A DNA stretch of 64,000 bases from Chryseobacterium gleum. Its GTDB lineage: Bacteria > Bacteroidota > Bacteroidia > Flavobacteriales > Flavobacteriaceae. The notes beneath the pieces were generated by a model. That model worked only from the letters and a program-made list of their open reading frames with translations. It searched no databases and had not been told where the DNA came from. A program made the translations under genes and the position numbers. Shown piece after piece: positions 18,321-27,388 of this stretch (the stretch's first letter is position 1; every line of letters begins with the position of its first letter). The DNA lies in assembly GCA_945881885.1 (NCBI GenBank), contig CAMCVI010000002.1, forward strand, positions 142,717-206,716. Reading direction: 5' to 3'.

Positions 18321-20120
18321 TTAATTGGGTTTTGTATAATGTATTATTAACTTTAATTTTTTAGAGGCATCTGCAGGTGCGGGATTTGTACCATGAAGCA
18401 CCACGCCTTGTTGCTCCATAATTGAGGCTACAGGAAAATATTCGACAACATCATTTGAAACAGTTAAAGGAATATTCAAACTAATTGGATTCTTATAATA
18501 ATAACTATTGCTGTAATTAATATTTTCTGTGACAGTAAGGCCTAATCTTACGTTCTTATTCAAATTAGCATCTGTACTATTAATTAAATTATTAATATGT
18601 TGTGTGATTCTAATTTTATATTTAATTCCTTTTTTATCTGAAGTAGCATCGCGTTCGATAATTCCGCCAAAAATTAATTTATTATATTTTGTATTGGGAT
18701 TTGTGGTAGCATCAAATGTGTAATCTGCTAAAGCTTTTTGGTTGGTAGCATCAAACAAATATAATCTTTCCGCTTCTAATTGATTGGCTCCTGCCATTGC
18801 TGTTTTGTCAATATAAAACTCTAAATACGCTTCATTAATTAACCAGCCATTTAATCGCAATTGATCTAATTCATCTGAAATTCCGTTAGTTCCCGCAATC
18901 AATTGTCCATTTAGTGGTTTTAAAACATCTACCTCTTCAAAAATATTCATATATACTACAGAACCTTTTCCTCCTTTTAAAAATAATTTGGAGTTTTGTC
19001 CGGTTACTTGATTTGTAGCATTTAATCCAGTGTTATAAGATCCTGAATAAGAATAATCTTGGAGTGAAACTGAATTGGCACTAAATCCGGCACCTAAATT
19101 TAATGTTAGACTTTTTGATGTGGGTGCGGAACCTACGACCGCTCCTTCATCTATAGAACTATAATTTACATTTACTTTTGCGTTGGAAAAATTAAACATG
19201 GCCATGGCACCTTCTTCTCCTGGAAGTTGTTCCATTTTAAAATAAAGTCCTCTAAAATATTGTTTGAATTCAATATTGTTAACTAAGTTTGCGCTTCCAG
19301 CTTCTAGAATTCTTTTCTTAAAAAAAGCTTTGTTTAAAGTTAGATAAATACCAGGCGCCAAACGTTCTTTTACTACACGCAATGAAACATCATTTTGATT
19401 GGCTAAAACCACATCATTTGCATCAACATATTCTAGTATTCCTGTTGTAGTATTAAATTTTGTTTTGTAAACAATAATTTCTGCTTTATTAAAAAAGAAT
19501 TGGTCATTTTCTGCGGTACTTGGACTATCATTTAAACGCGCTCCGTTTTGAACAGAATTTCCACTGCCGTCATTTCCTCTTTTTAAATTCTCAAAATTAA
19601 TTACAGAACCGTTTGCAGAACCGTCAGAAAAATAGCGTTGTTGTGTTTGAAAATTATCGGTTGGATTAAATGAATTCAAATAATATCCATTTTCGTACAC
19701 ACTAAATTTCATTTTACTTTCTTTGTTTGTTCCGTAAACAGATTGAAGCGCGTACACTTTTGAACCATCAGTATTGGTGGATTCTACAGTACTAAAAAAA
19801 GGCACATACAAAATTACATTTTCTACTTGTACGCTGGTGCCAAATTTAGGTTGTTCAGTTGCCAATGATACTTGAGAAACGAAATTAGCTTTTGTAACAC
19901 CAAAGTATGGATTATTATAAATACCTAAAGGATTTATTGGCAAATTATTGGTCTGCACTTCTTCTGTTTTTACAGAGTAGGCTTTCAATTTGGCTTCATG
20001 CGTACTGAAATCAAAATGTTCATCACCCACTAAATCTGAACCAATGGTGTTAAAATCTTGGTCACAAGAAATAAATATTATTGCAAAAACTAAAAATAAA
20101 ACGGTTATGTGTTTTTTCAT
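18321..20120 (-). CDS. DUF4270 family lipoprotein
   Basis: A 599-residue exported lipoprotein: N-terminus MKKHITVLFLVFAIIFISC with the lipidated Cys19, followed by acidic residues. The start DFNTIGSDLVGDEHFDF and the long beta-rich body are typical of DUF4270, a Bacteroidota-specific family of unknown function. No catalytic motif is visible. It sits 12 bases upstream of glmS and five bases downstream of the GT5-like gene, so the three are probably one operon. Family is recognised; its role is not known. Confidence 0.8.
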   Translation of the reverse strand: MKKHITVLFLVFAIIFISCDQDFNTIGSDLVGDEHFDFSTHEAKLKAYSVKTEEVQTNNLPINPLGIYNNPYFGVTKANFVSQVSLATEQPKFGTSVQVENVILYVPFFSTVESTNTDGSKVYALQSVYGTNKESKMKFSVYENGYYLNSFNPTDNFQTQQRYFSDGSANGSVINFENLKRGNDGSGNSVQNGARLNDSPSTAENDQFFFNKAEIIVYKTKFNTTTGILEYVDANDVVLANQNDVSLRVVKERLAPGIYLTLNKAFFKKRILEAGSANLVNNIEFKQYFRGLYFKMEQLPGEEGAMAMFNFSNAKVNVNYSSIDEGAVVGSAPTSKSLTLNLGAGFSANSVSLQDYSYSGSYNTGLNATNQVTGQNSKLFLKGGKGSVVYMNIFEEVDVLKPLNGQLIAGTNGISDELDQLRLNGWLINEAYLEFYIDKTAMAGANQLEAERLYLFDATNQKALADYTFDATTNPNTKYNKLIFGGIIERDATSDKKGIKYKIRITQHINNLINSTDANLNKNVRLGLTVTENINYSNSYYYKNPISLNIPLTVSNDVVEYFPVASIMEQQGVVLHGTNPAPADASKKLKLIIHYTKPN

Positions 20121-20125
20121 TGTTA

Positions 20126-20932
20126 TTATTGTACTTTATTTTTTAAAAAATCTAAATAAGTTTCTTTAAACGAATCTTTCGAGGTGAAAGGTAAAAAAGG
20201 TTTATTTGAAGTTTCTATATATTTTGTTAAATCTGCAGACAAGTTATCTGATGCTATAATTACAGCGTCTGAATGATCAATTGTGGCCTTCATTAAATTA
20301 TTAAAAACAGGCTCTTTGTATTTAGAAATAGCGTCTTGTGGTAAATTATCATACGCTAATTTAGTGATTAAAGCTGCATCAAGCGTCCCTTCAAAATCAG
20401 AAGCATAAACAGAAGTTATAATTTTTGTATCTTCAAAAATACCTTCGTCTTTGTAGTAATGTTTAAGATATACAGGCAATAAAGAAGCCATCCAACCATG
20501 AACATGAATAATATCCGGTACCCAATTTAATTTTTTAACAGTTTCAACAACACCTTTTGCGAAGAAAATCGCTCTTTCATCATTATCAGCATATAACACG
20601 CCTTCTTCATCTGAAAAAGTAGCCTTCCTTTTAAAATACTCATCGTTATCAATAAAATAAACCTGAATTCTTTCTTTTGGTATTGATGCAACTTTAATAA
20701 TTAAAGGCATATCCATATCATTCACTACCAAATTCATCCCAGAAAGACGAATTACCTCATGTAATTGATGTCTGCGTTCGTTGATATTTCCGTATCTTGG
20801 CATGAAAATTCTTATCTGCCCTCCTACTTCATTTATCATTTTCGGCAACTCATAAGAATGTAATGACACTTCATTTTCAGCTAAATAAGGCACTACTTCA
20901 GATGATACATATAATATCCTCTTGTCATTCAT
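20126..20932 (-). CDS. Glycogen/starch synthase N-terminal-domain protein (half-length GT5)
   Basis: A 268-residue protein that matches only the N-terminal Rossmann domain of GT5 glycogen synthases: RILYVSSEVVPYL, GGQIRIFMPRYGNINERR, FFAKGVVETVKKLNWVPDIIHVHGWMASLLPVYLKHYY. The ADP-glucose-binding KTGGL motif that should follow SEVVPY is replaced by AENEVSLHS, and the whole C-terminal nucleotide-sugar domain is absent, so classical glycogen synthesis is doubtful. I chose the ATG at 20932; a longer frame begins with TTG at 20965, but that codon overlaps the -7 promoter box. It is divergent from panC. Confidence 0.75.
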   Translation of the reverse strand: MNDKRILYVSSEVVPYLAENEVSLHSYELPKMINEVGGQIRIFMPRYGNINERRHQLHEVIRLSGMNLVVNDMDMPLIIKVASIPKERIQVYFIDNDEYFKRKATFSDEEGVLYADNDERAIFFAKGVVETVKKLNWVPDIIHVHGWMASLLPVYLKHYYKDEGIFEDTKIITSVYASDFEGTLDAALITKLAYDNLPQDAISKYKEPVFNNLMKATIDHSDAVIIASDNLSADLTKYIETSNKPFLPFTSKDSFKETYLDFLKNKVQ

Positions 20933-20962
20933 ATAATAAATGTTTGGTTTTGGTTTAATATG

Positions 20963-20970
20963 CAAAATTA
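20963..20970 (-). promoter_or_regulatory. Candidate -7 box for the GT5-like/DUF4270/glmS operon
   Basis: TAATTTTG on the minus strand, 30 bases before the chosen ATG. It helps decide the start of the downstream gene, since the alternative TTG start lies within it. Confidence 0.5.
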
Positions 20971-21001
20971 TAAAAATTTATGGACTTATCTACTAAAATA
21001 G

Positions 21002-21009
21002 TAAGTTTG
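21002..21009 (+). promoter_or_regulatory. Candidate -7 box for panC
   Basis: TAAGTTTG fits TAnnTTTG and lies 19 bases before the panC ATG. Together with the minus-strand box at 20963-20970 it forms a compact divergent promoter region. Confidence 0.5.
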
Positions 21010-21028
21010 CACTTTATAATATTCTATT

Positions 21029-21877
21029 ATGCCTGTTTTTAAAACACAAAAAGCGCTTCAAGTTGAAATAAACAATTCTCAAAATCAATCTAAAAAAATT
21101 GGTTTTGTGCCTACAATGGGTGCTTTACATCAAGGCCATCTTTCGTTATTAGAACAGTCTTTATCCGAAAATGAAATTACTGTTTTAAGTATTTTTGTAA
21201 ATCCAACGCAGTTTAATAACGCTGATGATTTAAAAAAATATCCAAGAACGCTAGAAAAAGATGTAGCCCTTGTTGAAAAATTAAATAAAAACATACTTAT
21301 TTTTGCGCCAAGTATTTCAGATATTTATGAAGATCAAACTATTTCCACATCTTTTGATTATGATGGTTTGGAACATCAAATGGAAGGTAAACACCGACCT
21401 GGGCATTTTGACGGCGTAGGAACAATTGTCAAAAAATTATTTGAAATTGTAAAACCAACTAACGCTTATTTTGGCGAAAAAGATTTTCAGCAATTGCAAA
21501 TAATTAGAAAATTGATAGTAAAATATAAAATCCCAGTTAACGTAATTCCTTGTGAAATTTACCGAGAACCAAGCGGTTTAGCTATGAGCAGCCGAAACGA
21601 ACGTCTTTCTGAAAGTGCACGAAAGGAAGCAAAATTAATCCATGAAATTCTTTTGCAAGCTAAAGAAAAATTTATGCGAAAGTCAGCCCCAGAAGTAACT
21701 CAATTTGTGGCAAGCGAATTTAAAAAACATAAAAATTTTACTTTAGAATACTTTGATATTGCAGATGAAGAAACCCTTTTAACTTGCAAAATAAAAATAA
21801 AAAGTAAAAATTACAGAGGGTTTATTGCTGTTTTTATTGAAAATATTCGATTAATTGACAATATTTCGTTAAAATAA
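21029..21877 (+). CDS. panC: Pantothenate synthetase
   Basis: Joins pantoate and beta-alanine with ATP to make pantothenate, the coenzyme A precursor. The 282 residues contain FVPTMGALHQGHLSLL (HxGH at His34-His37), FVNPTQFN, FGEKDFQQLQIIRK and GLAMSSRNERLS (the KMSKS-like site), all diagnostic. panD, which makes its beta-alanine, follows 36 bases later. Confidence 0.97.
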   Translation: MPVFKTQKALQVEINNSQNQSKKIGFVPTMGALHQGHLSLLEQSLSENEITVLSIFVNPTQFNNADDLKKYPRTLEKDVALVEKLNKNILIFAPSISDIYEDQTISTSFDYDGLEHQMEGKHRPGHFDGVGTIVKKLFEIVKPTNAYFGEKDFQQLQIIRKLIVKYKIPVNVIPCEIYREPSGLAMSSRNERLSESARKEAKLIHEILLQAKEKFMRKSAPEVTQFVASEFKKHKNFTLEYFDIADEETLLTCKIKIKSKNYRGFIAVFIENIRLIDNISLK

Positions 21878-21901
21878 ATTATAAAATTTACTTGAATTAA
21901 T

Positions 21902-21909
21902 TAACTTTG
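21902..21909 (+). promoter_or_regulatory. -7 box four bases from the panD start codon
   Basis: TAACTTTG is followed by four bases (CCCC) and then the panD ATG. With the usual distance from this box to the first transcribed base, the mRNA would begin at or beside the ATG, so panD would be read from a leaderless or nearly leaderless transcript. Confidence 0.5.
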
Positions 21910-21913
21910 CCCC

Positions 21914-22264
21914 ATGCAAATACAAGTAGTAAAATCTAAGATACACAGAGTTTCTGTTACTGGAGCCGATTTAAATTATATTGGAAGTATTACAATTGAC
22001 GAAGCTTTACTAGAAGCAGCTAATATTTTAGAAGGTGAAAAAGTGGCCATTGTGAATGTAAATAACGGTGAACGATTGGAAACTTATGCTATCAAAGGAC
22101 CAAGAAATACAGGCGAAATTACTTTAAACGGTCCTGCAGCAAGAAAAGTACATCGCGGTGATATTATTATCATTATAGCTTATGGAATAATTGATTTTGA
22201 AGAAGCAAAAACCTTCAAACCTTGTTTGGTTTTTCCTAATGAAAAAGATAATTCTCTAACCTAG
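21914..22264 (+). CDS. panD: Aspartate 1-decarboxylase
   Basis: Pyruvoyl enzyme that makes beta-alanine from aspartate for pantothenate. The self-cleavage site is NYIGSITID (Gly24-Ser25; Ser25 becomes the pyruvoyl group). The 116 residues also show [19 protein letters not shown] and [10 protein letters not shown], as in the family. It is placed directly after panC. Confidence 0.97.
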   Translation: MQIQVVKSKIHRVSVTGADLNYIGSITIDEALLEAANILEGEKVAIVNVNNGERLETYAIKGPRNTGEITLNGPAARKVHRGDIIIIIAYGIIDFEEAKTFKPCLVFPNEKDNSLT

Positions 22265-22266
22265 TT

Positions 22267-23229
22267 TTGAAAGCAAAATTAAAAAAAATAATTGGTATAA
22301 CTTTGCCATTATTTATTGGTCTAGGCATCATGTATTACCAATTCAATACCATGTCGCAAGACCAAATTGAAAAAACCAAAATAACCTTTTTAAAAGCAGA
22401 TTATTTTTATATTTTTTTATCTTTAGTAATCTCTGTTATTAGTTGCTGGTCAAGGTCTTACAGATGGAAATTTGCCTTAAATCATCTTGGATATACCACG
22501 AAATTTAGAAATGATTTTTTTACAGTTTGTGTGTCCTATTTAGTCAATCTTACCATTCCAAGAAGTGGAGAAATCACCCGAGCAGTTATTTTAAAAAAAT
22601 ACGAAAATGTTCCGTTTGACAAAGGATTTGGAACAATAGTAGCCGAAAGAGTTGTAGATTCATTGATATTTTTATTATTTCTTTGTGTAGGATTTGTGTT
22701 GCAATTTGATAAAATCTACCAATTTTTATTAGACAACAATTTTAATTTTAATAAAATTATATATGTTGCAATTACAGGTTTTGTGCTTTTTATTGTGAGT
22801 ATCTTAATTTGGATATTTTCTAAATTAAATTTTGTTTTAAAGCTTAAAAATAAATTATCTGGATTAACTGAAGGCATTTTAAGTATTTATAAAATGGAAA
22901 AAAAATGGGCATACATATTCCATTCCTTCTTAATTTGGTTTTCTTACTTAGCCATGTTTTATGTCACTATATTTGCATTACCAGAAACGGCAAACATTGG
23001 ATTTGATATTGTAATTATGGGTTTTATTTTTGGAACTTTAGCCGTTGGATTTTCCCCTGGTGGTTTGGGTGCTTATCCCTATGCAATAGCTTCAGTCTTT
23101 CTTTTATTCGGAATTCCTAAAGAAATAGGAACCGCATTTGGCTATTTAGTTTGGACTTCCCAAACGCTTTTAACTATAGTATTGGGTTTAGTATCTTATG
23201 TATTATTACCTATTTTAAATAAAAAATAA
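22267..23229 (+). CDS. YbhN/MprF-type integral membrane protein (LPG synthase TM domain family)
   Basis: A 320-residue protein with about eight transmembrane segments. The motifs SCWSRSYRWKFAL, YLVNLTIPRSGEITRAVIL, AERVVDSLIFLL and FSPGGLGAYPYAIASVFLLFG are those of the lysylphosphatidylglycerol synthase transmembrane (UPF0104) family, here without the soluble aminoacyl transferase domain. Such stand-alone members are lipid-related membrane proteins of uncertain function. The start is a TTG two bases after the panD stop; the next in-frame ATG would cut into the first helix. Probably translated with panD. Confidence 0.78.
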   Translation: MKAKLKKIIGITLPLFIGLGIMYYQFNTMSQDQIEKTKITFLKADYFYIFLSLVISVISCWSRSYRWKFALNHLGYTTKFRNDFFTVCVSYLVNLTIPRSGEITRAVILKKYENVPFDKGFGTIVAERVVDSLIFLLFLCVGFVLQFDKIYQFLLDNNFNFNKIIYVAITGFVLFIVSILIWIFSKLNFVLKLKNKLSGLTEGILSIYKMEKKWAYIFHSFLIWFSYLAMFYVTIFALPETANIGFDIVIMGFIFGTLAVGFSPGGLGAYPYAIASVFLLFGIPKEIGTAFGYLVWTSQTLLTIVLGLVSYVLLPILNKK

Positions 23230-23263
23230 GTAGTATATTGCTACATTATTAAACCAAACAATC

Positions 23264-24490
23264 ATGAAAATTAAATTTGCCCTACTATTTTTAATGGTTT
23301 CTGTTATCTTGTTTTCACAAAAAGTGGAAGACAAAATACAATCTGTTAAGCTTAATGAAGAAAGAAATTTTTCGGTTATTTTACCGGCGTCTTACCAAAA
23401 CAGTCCCGAAAAAAAATATCCGCTAATGGTTTTGTTGGATGGCGAATATTTAGCCGATCCTTTTTCAGGAATATTAAAATACGGAAACTATTGGGACGAT
23501 TTACCTGAAATTATTATTGTTGCGGTGAATCAAAATTATGGAGAAACTCGTTTTAATGACAGCAATTATGGAGAAGATGGTTTACCAGCTGAATCTGGTG
23601 CTAAATTTTTTGAATTTATAGGATTAGAATTGTTACCACACATTCAAAAAAAATACCGAACGCTACCCTTCAGAATTATCGCAGGACACGACACTACAGC
23701 TGGATTTTTAAATTTCTATTTGTATAAAGACGACCCAATATTTAATGCTTACCTATCTATTTCTCCGGAAATGGCGCCAGAAATGGAAGTTCGAATTGCA
23801 GAAAGATTAGCAAAAATACAAAAACCCGTGTTTTATTATCACGCCACATCAAAAGCAGATTTAGATGAAATTCAAGAAAACACAAAAAAACTTGATGATG
23901 TTGCAAAAGAAATTAAAAATCCTAATCTGAACTACCGATATGATGTTTTTCAAAACACTTCGCATTATTCTTTAGTAGCGGAAGCAATTCCAAGTGCTTT
24001 TTATTTTATTTTTAATGGTTATCAACCCATATCAAAATTAGAATTCAACGAAAAAATTGTAAAATTAGAAAGTGGATATGCCCAATATTTAATTGATAAA
24101 TATGATAATATCGAGAAAAAAATGGGATTAAAAGTTCAACCAAGATATTCTGATTTTAAAGCCATTGAAGCCGCTATAATTAAAAATAAGGCCTATTCAG
24201 ATTTTGAAATACTGGGTGCTTATGCCGACAAACAATATCCAAAAACCATGTTAGGCACATATCACAGAGGATTGTATTTTGAAAAAACTGGCGATTACAA
24301 AAGAGCCGCAAAAGAATATCTAAATGCTTATACCAAATTAGAAATTGGCGATTTAACCAAAAATTACTTATTGAATCGTGCGGATGACTTAAAATCTAGA
24401 AAAGAAACACCCAAACAAGAAATTGAAGAAGCAGCACCAGTCGAAACTCCAACAGAAAAACCAACAGAAGCTCCAAAAAAAGACGAATAA
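23264..24490 (+). CDS. Exported esterase-D-fold protein lacking the nucleophilic serine
   Basis: A 408-residue protein with a signal peptide (about residues 1-18) and an alpha/beta-hydrolase domain of the esterase-D type: YPLMVLLDGEYL, EIIIVAVNQ, LPHIQKKYRT. At the nucleophile elbow, where GHSxGG is expected, it reads AGHDTTAG, putting Asp143 in place of the serine. A late His in TSHYSLV could be the old catalytic histidine. A helical C-terminal part (GDYKRAAKEYLNAY, TPR-like) ends in a Glu/Pro/Lys-rich tail. It may bind rather than hydrolyse a ligand. It is followed 21 bases later by radA. Confidence 0.7.
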   Translation: MKIKFALLFLMVSVILFSQKVEDKIQSVKLNEERNFSVILPASYQNSPEKKYPLMVLLDGEYLADPFSGILKYGNYWDDLPEIIIVAVNQNYGETRFNDSNYGEDGLPAESGAKFFEFIGLELLPHIQKKYRTLPFRIIAGHDTTAGFLNFYLYKDDPIFNAYLSISPEMAPEMEVRIAERLAKIQKPVFYYHATSKADLDEIQENTKKLDDVAKEIKNPNLNYRYDVFQNTSHYSLVAEAIPSAFYFIFNGYQPISKLEFNEKIVKLESGYAQYLIDKYDNIEKKMGLKVQPRYSDFKAIEAAIIKNKAYSDFEILGAYADKQYPKTMLGTYHRGLYFEKTGDYKRAAKEYLNAYTKLEIGDLTKNYLLNRADDLKSRKETPKQEIEEAAPVETPTEKPTEAPKKDE

Positions 24491-24511
24491 TACCGAAAAA
24501 TAAAAATACAA

Positions 24512-25873
24512 ATGGCTAAATTAAAAACTTCCTTCTTTTGCCAAAGTTGTGGTACCAACTATGCGAAATGGCTTGGACAATGTACGTCTTGCAAGCAGTG
24601 GAATACAATTGTAGAAGAAATTATTCAGAAAGAAGAAAAACAAGCCTGGCGTAGCACTACTTCTGAATCAAAAAAAGTAGCTAAACCTTTAAAAATTAAT
24701 GAAATTTCAACTTCTGAAGAAGTGCGAATGAACACAACTGATGGCGAATTAAACCGCGTATTAGGTGGCGGTTTGGTTCCGGGCTCTCTAACGCTTTTAG
24801 GTGGTGAACCAGGAATTGGAAAAAGCACACTTTTACTTCAAATTTCGTTAAAATTACCTTATAAAACTCTTTATGTTTCGGGAGAAGAAAGTCAGAAACA
24901 AATAAAAATGCGTGCTGAGAGAATTACCGGACAAACTGATAATTGTTTTATATTAACCGAAACAAAAACACAAAACATATTTCGTCAAATAGAAGAAATT
25001 GAACCTCAAGTTGTCATTATCGATTCTATTCAAACCTTACATACCGAATATATTGAATCCTCAGCCGGAAGCATTTCTCAGATTAGAGAATGTACTGCCG
25101 AATTGATAAAATTTGCCAAAGAAACCAACGTTCCTGTTATCTTAATTGGACATATTACAAAAGACGGTACCATTGCAGGACCTAAAATTCTGGAGCATAT
25201 GGTAGACACCGTTTTGCAATTTGAAGGCGATAGAAATCATGTGTACAGAATTTTAAGAGCTTTAAAAAATCGATTTGGTTCTACTGCCGAATTGGGAATT
25301 TACGAAATGTTAGGAAACGGCTTACGTGAAGTTAGTAATCCCTCGGAAATATTAATTTCTAACAAAGATAATTATTTATCTGGCACGGCAATTGCTACAA
25401 CTATTGAGGGTATGCGCCCTTTAATGATAGAAATTCAAGCATTAGTTTCTACTGCGGTTTACGGCACACCTCAACGTAGCACAACGGGTTACAATCTGAA
25501 ACGATTAAATATGATTTTAGCTGTTTTAGAAAAACGCGCTGGTTTTAGATTGGGAGCCAAAGACGTATTTTTAAATATCACAGGCGGAATAAATGTGGAT
25601 GATCCGGCAATTGACTTAGCGGTAGTAGCTGCAATATTATCATCCAACGAAGACATTACTATTGATAAAGATTTTTGTTTTGCAGGTGAAGTGGGTTTAA
25701 CAGGCGAAATTCGTCCTGTAAATAAAGTAGAACAACGCATACATGAAGCTGAAAAATTAGGTTTTTCAACCATTTTCGTATCTAAACACAATAAAATAAA
25801 TCCAAAAGATTTTAAAATTGATGTGCGATTGGTAAGTAAAATTGAAGATTTAGTGGAACAATTGTTTGGATAA
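24512..25873 (+). CDS. radA: DNA repair protein RadA
   Basis: RecA-family ATPase that helps branch migration in recombinational repair. The 453 residues have the N-terminal zinc finger (Cys10, 13, 24, 27), Walker A GGEPGIGKST at 97-106, the RadA-specific KNRFGS motif at about 252-257, and a C-terminal Lon-protease-like domain (the GAKDVFLNITGGI region) in which no catalytic Ser-Lys is expected. Length and layout are standard. Confidence 0.97.
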   Translation: MAKLKTSFFCQSCGTNYAKWLGQCTSCKQWNTIVEEIIQKEEKQAWRSTTSESKKVAKPLKINEISTSEEVRMNTTDGELNRVLGGGLVPGSLTLLGGEPGIGKSTLLLQISLKLPYKTLYVSGEESQKQIKMRAERITGQTDNCFILTETKTQNIFRQIEEIEPQVVIIDSIQTLHTEYIESSAGSISQIRECTAELIKFAKETNVPVILIGHITKDGTIAGPKILEHMVDTVLQFEGDRNHVYRILRALKNRFGSTAELGIYEMLGNGLREVSNPSEILISNKDNYLSGTAIATTIEGMRPLMIEIQALVSTAVYGTPQRSTTGYNLKRLNMILAVLEKRAGFRLGAKDVFLNITGGINVDDPAIDLAVVAAILSSNEDITIDKDFCFAGEVGLTGEIRPVNKVEQRIHEAEKLGFSTIFVSKHNKINPKDFKIDVRLVSKIEDLVEQLFG

Positions 25874-25962
25874 AAATAAAAAATAAACCCTCATTCTAAA
25901 ATTAAAATCCACAACAAATAAATATTTAATTCAATAGATATAAAATGTTTTGGTAAATTTCT

Positions 25963-25970
25963 TAATTTTG
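25963..25970 (+). promoter_or_regulatory. Candidate -7 box for the sugar dehydrogenase gene
   Basis: TAATTTTG, 20 bases upstream of the ATG at 25991, in the 117-base gap after radA. This suggests the gene has its own promoter. Confidence 0.45.
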
Positions 25971-25990
25971 AATACTTATAATCACACATT

Positions 25991-27373
25991 ATGAAAAAAT
26001 TTGTACTTTATAATTTACTTCTGTTGTCGCTTTTTGGGAAGTCACAAAACATAGCTTTACAATCTTTTGCAACTGGTTTTAATAGTCCGGTTGAAATTAC
26101 ACACGCTGGTGATTCTCGATTATTTATTGTTCAGAAAGGTGGACTAATAAGAATATTAAATTCTAATGGAACAATTAATACAACCCCATTTTTAAATCTA
26201 TCTAGTATAATTTCTTCAACTGGTGAAAGAGGCTTGCTAGGTTTGGCTTTTCACCCAAACTATGTTACAAATGGGTTTTTCTTTGTAAATTATACCAATA
26301 CAGCTGGTAATACTGTTATTTCAAGATATTCTGTAAGTTCAGGAAACCCAGATATTGCCAACAATTCTGGAACAATATTAATGACGATAACACAACCCTT
26401 TTCAAATCATAATGGAGGGACTATAAAATTTGGCCCCGATGGCTATTTATACATAGGAATGGGAGATGGTGGTAGTGGTGGTGACCCCGGAAACAGAGCA
26501 CAAAACATAAATGATAATTTAGGAAAAATGTTGCGTATTGATGTCAATTCGACTGTAGCACCTTATTATACAAGTCCAGCTACAAATCCATATGTTGGGA
26601 TTGCTGGTAATGATGAGATATGGGCGATTGGATTAAGAAACCCTTGGAAATTTTCGTTTAACAGATTAAATGGAGATTTATGGATAGCCGATGTAGGCCA
26701 AAATGCATTTGAAGAAATAAACAAAACACAAAGTCCATTACCTAATACCGGACTAAATTTTGGTTGGAGATGTTATGAAGGAAATGCACCATATAATACC
26801 TCTGGCTGTGTTGCAGCCACTTCAATTACTTTTCCTATACATCAATATGCATTGTATAGTGATGGAACTTGTTCTGTAACAGGTGGTTATGTTTACACTG
26901 GAGCCACTTATCCGAGTTTTCAAAATAAATATTTTTTCACAGATTATTGTAACGATAAAATAAAAATGTTAAATAGCACAGGTGTGATTATAACCTCAGC
27001 TCCTTTTTCAGGAAATAATTTTGCTACATTTGGTGAAGATATAAATGGAGAAATGTATGTTGCAGGAATTTCTTCCGGAACCATTTATAAAATTATTGAT
27101 TCATCTTTAAGTAATACTGATTTTGAAATCAATGGTTTTTCTATTTATCCCAATCCAGCTAAAGAATCATTTGTAATAAAAAGTACTGAAGCTATTTTTG
27201 CATCAAAAATTGATGTTCTTGACATAACTGGAAAATTACTTATTTCTAAAAAATTAAATAAAAATATCGAAAATACCATATACACTAATTCCTTATCAAA
27301 AGGAATCTACTTGATTTCTATTGAAACTTCATCTGGAGCTATTTATAACACAAAATTAATTGTTGAATACTAA
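25991..27373 (+). CDS. Secreted PQQ-type glucose/sorbosone dehydrogenase with T9SS sorting domain
   Basis: A 460-residue exported protein: signal peptide at residues 1-18, a six-bladed beta-propeller of the GSDH family (GERGLLGLAFHPNY, NHNGGTIKFGPDGYLYIGMGDGG, GLRNPWKFSF, DVGQNAFEEIN), then a C-terminal type A sorting domain of about 75 residues (FSIYPNPAKESFVI … LSKGIYLISIET) that directs export by the type IX secretion system. It probably oxidises sugars outside the cell using PQQ; no PQQ synthesis genes are in the window, so the cofactor and substrate are uncertain. Confidence 0.88.
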   Translation: MKKFVLYNLLLLSLFGKSQNIALQSFATGFNSPVEITHAGDSRLFIVQKGGLIRILNSNGTINTTPFLNLSSIISSTGERGLLGLAFHPNYVTNGFFFVNYTNTAGNTVISRYSVSSGNPDIANNSGTILMTITQPFSNHNGGTIKFGPDGYLYIGMGDGGSGGDPGNRAQNINDNLGKMLRIDVNSTVAPYYTSPATNPYVGIAGNDEIWAIGLRNPWKFSFNRLNGDLWIADVGQNAFEEINKTQSPLPNTGLNFGWRCYEGNAPYNTSGCVAATSITFPIHQYALYSDGTCSVTGGYVYTGATYPSFQNKYFFTDYCNDKIKMLNSTGVIITSAPFSGNNFATFGEDINGEMYVAGISSGTIYKIIDSSLSNTDFEINGFSIYPNPAKESFVIKSTEAIFASKIDVLDITGKLLISKKLNKNIENTIYTNSLSKGIYLISIETSSGAIYNTKLIVEY

Positions 27374-27388
27374 ATCTTCTTTGAAATT

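Noticed and set aside
20932..20965. Longer start (TTG) for the GT5-like gene
   Set aside because: The TTG lies inside the -7 promoter box, so it would not be in the mRNA.
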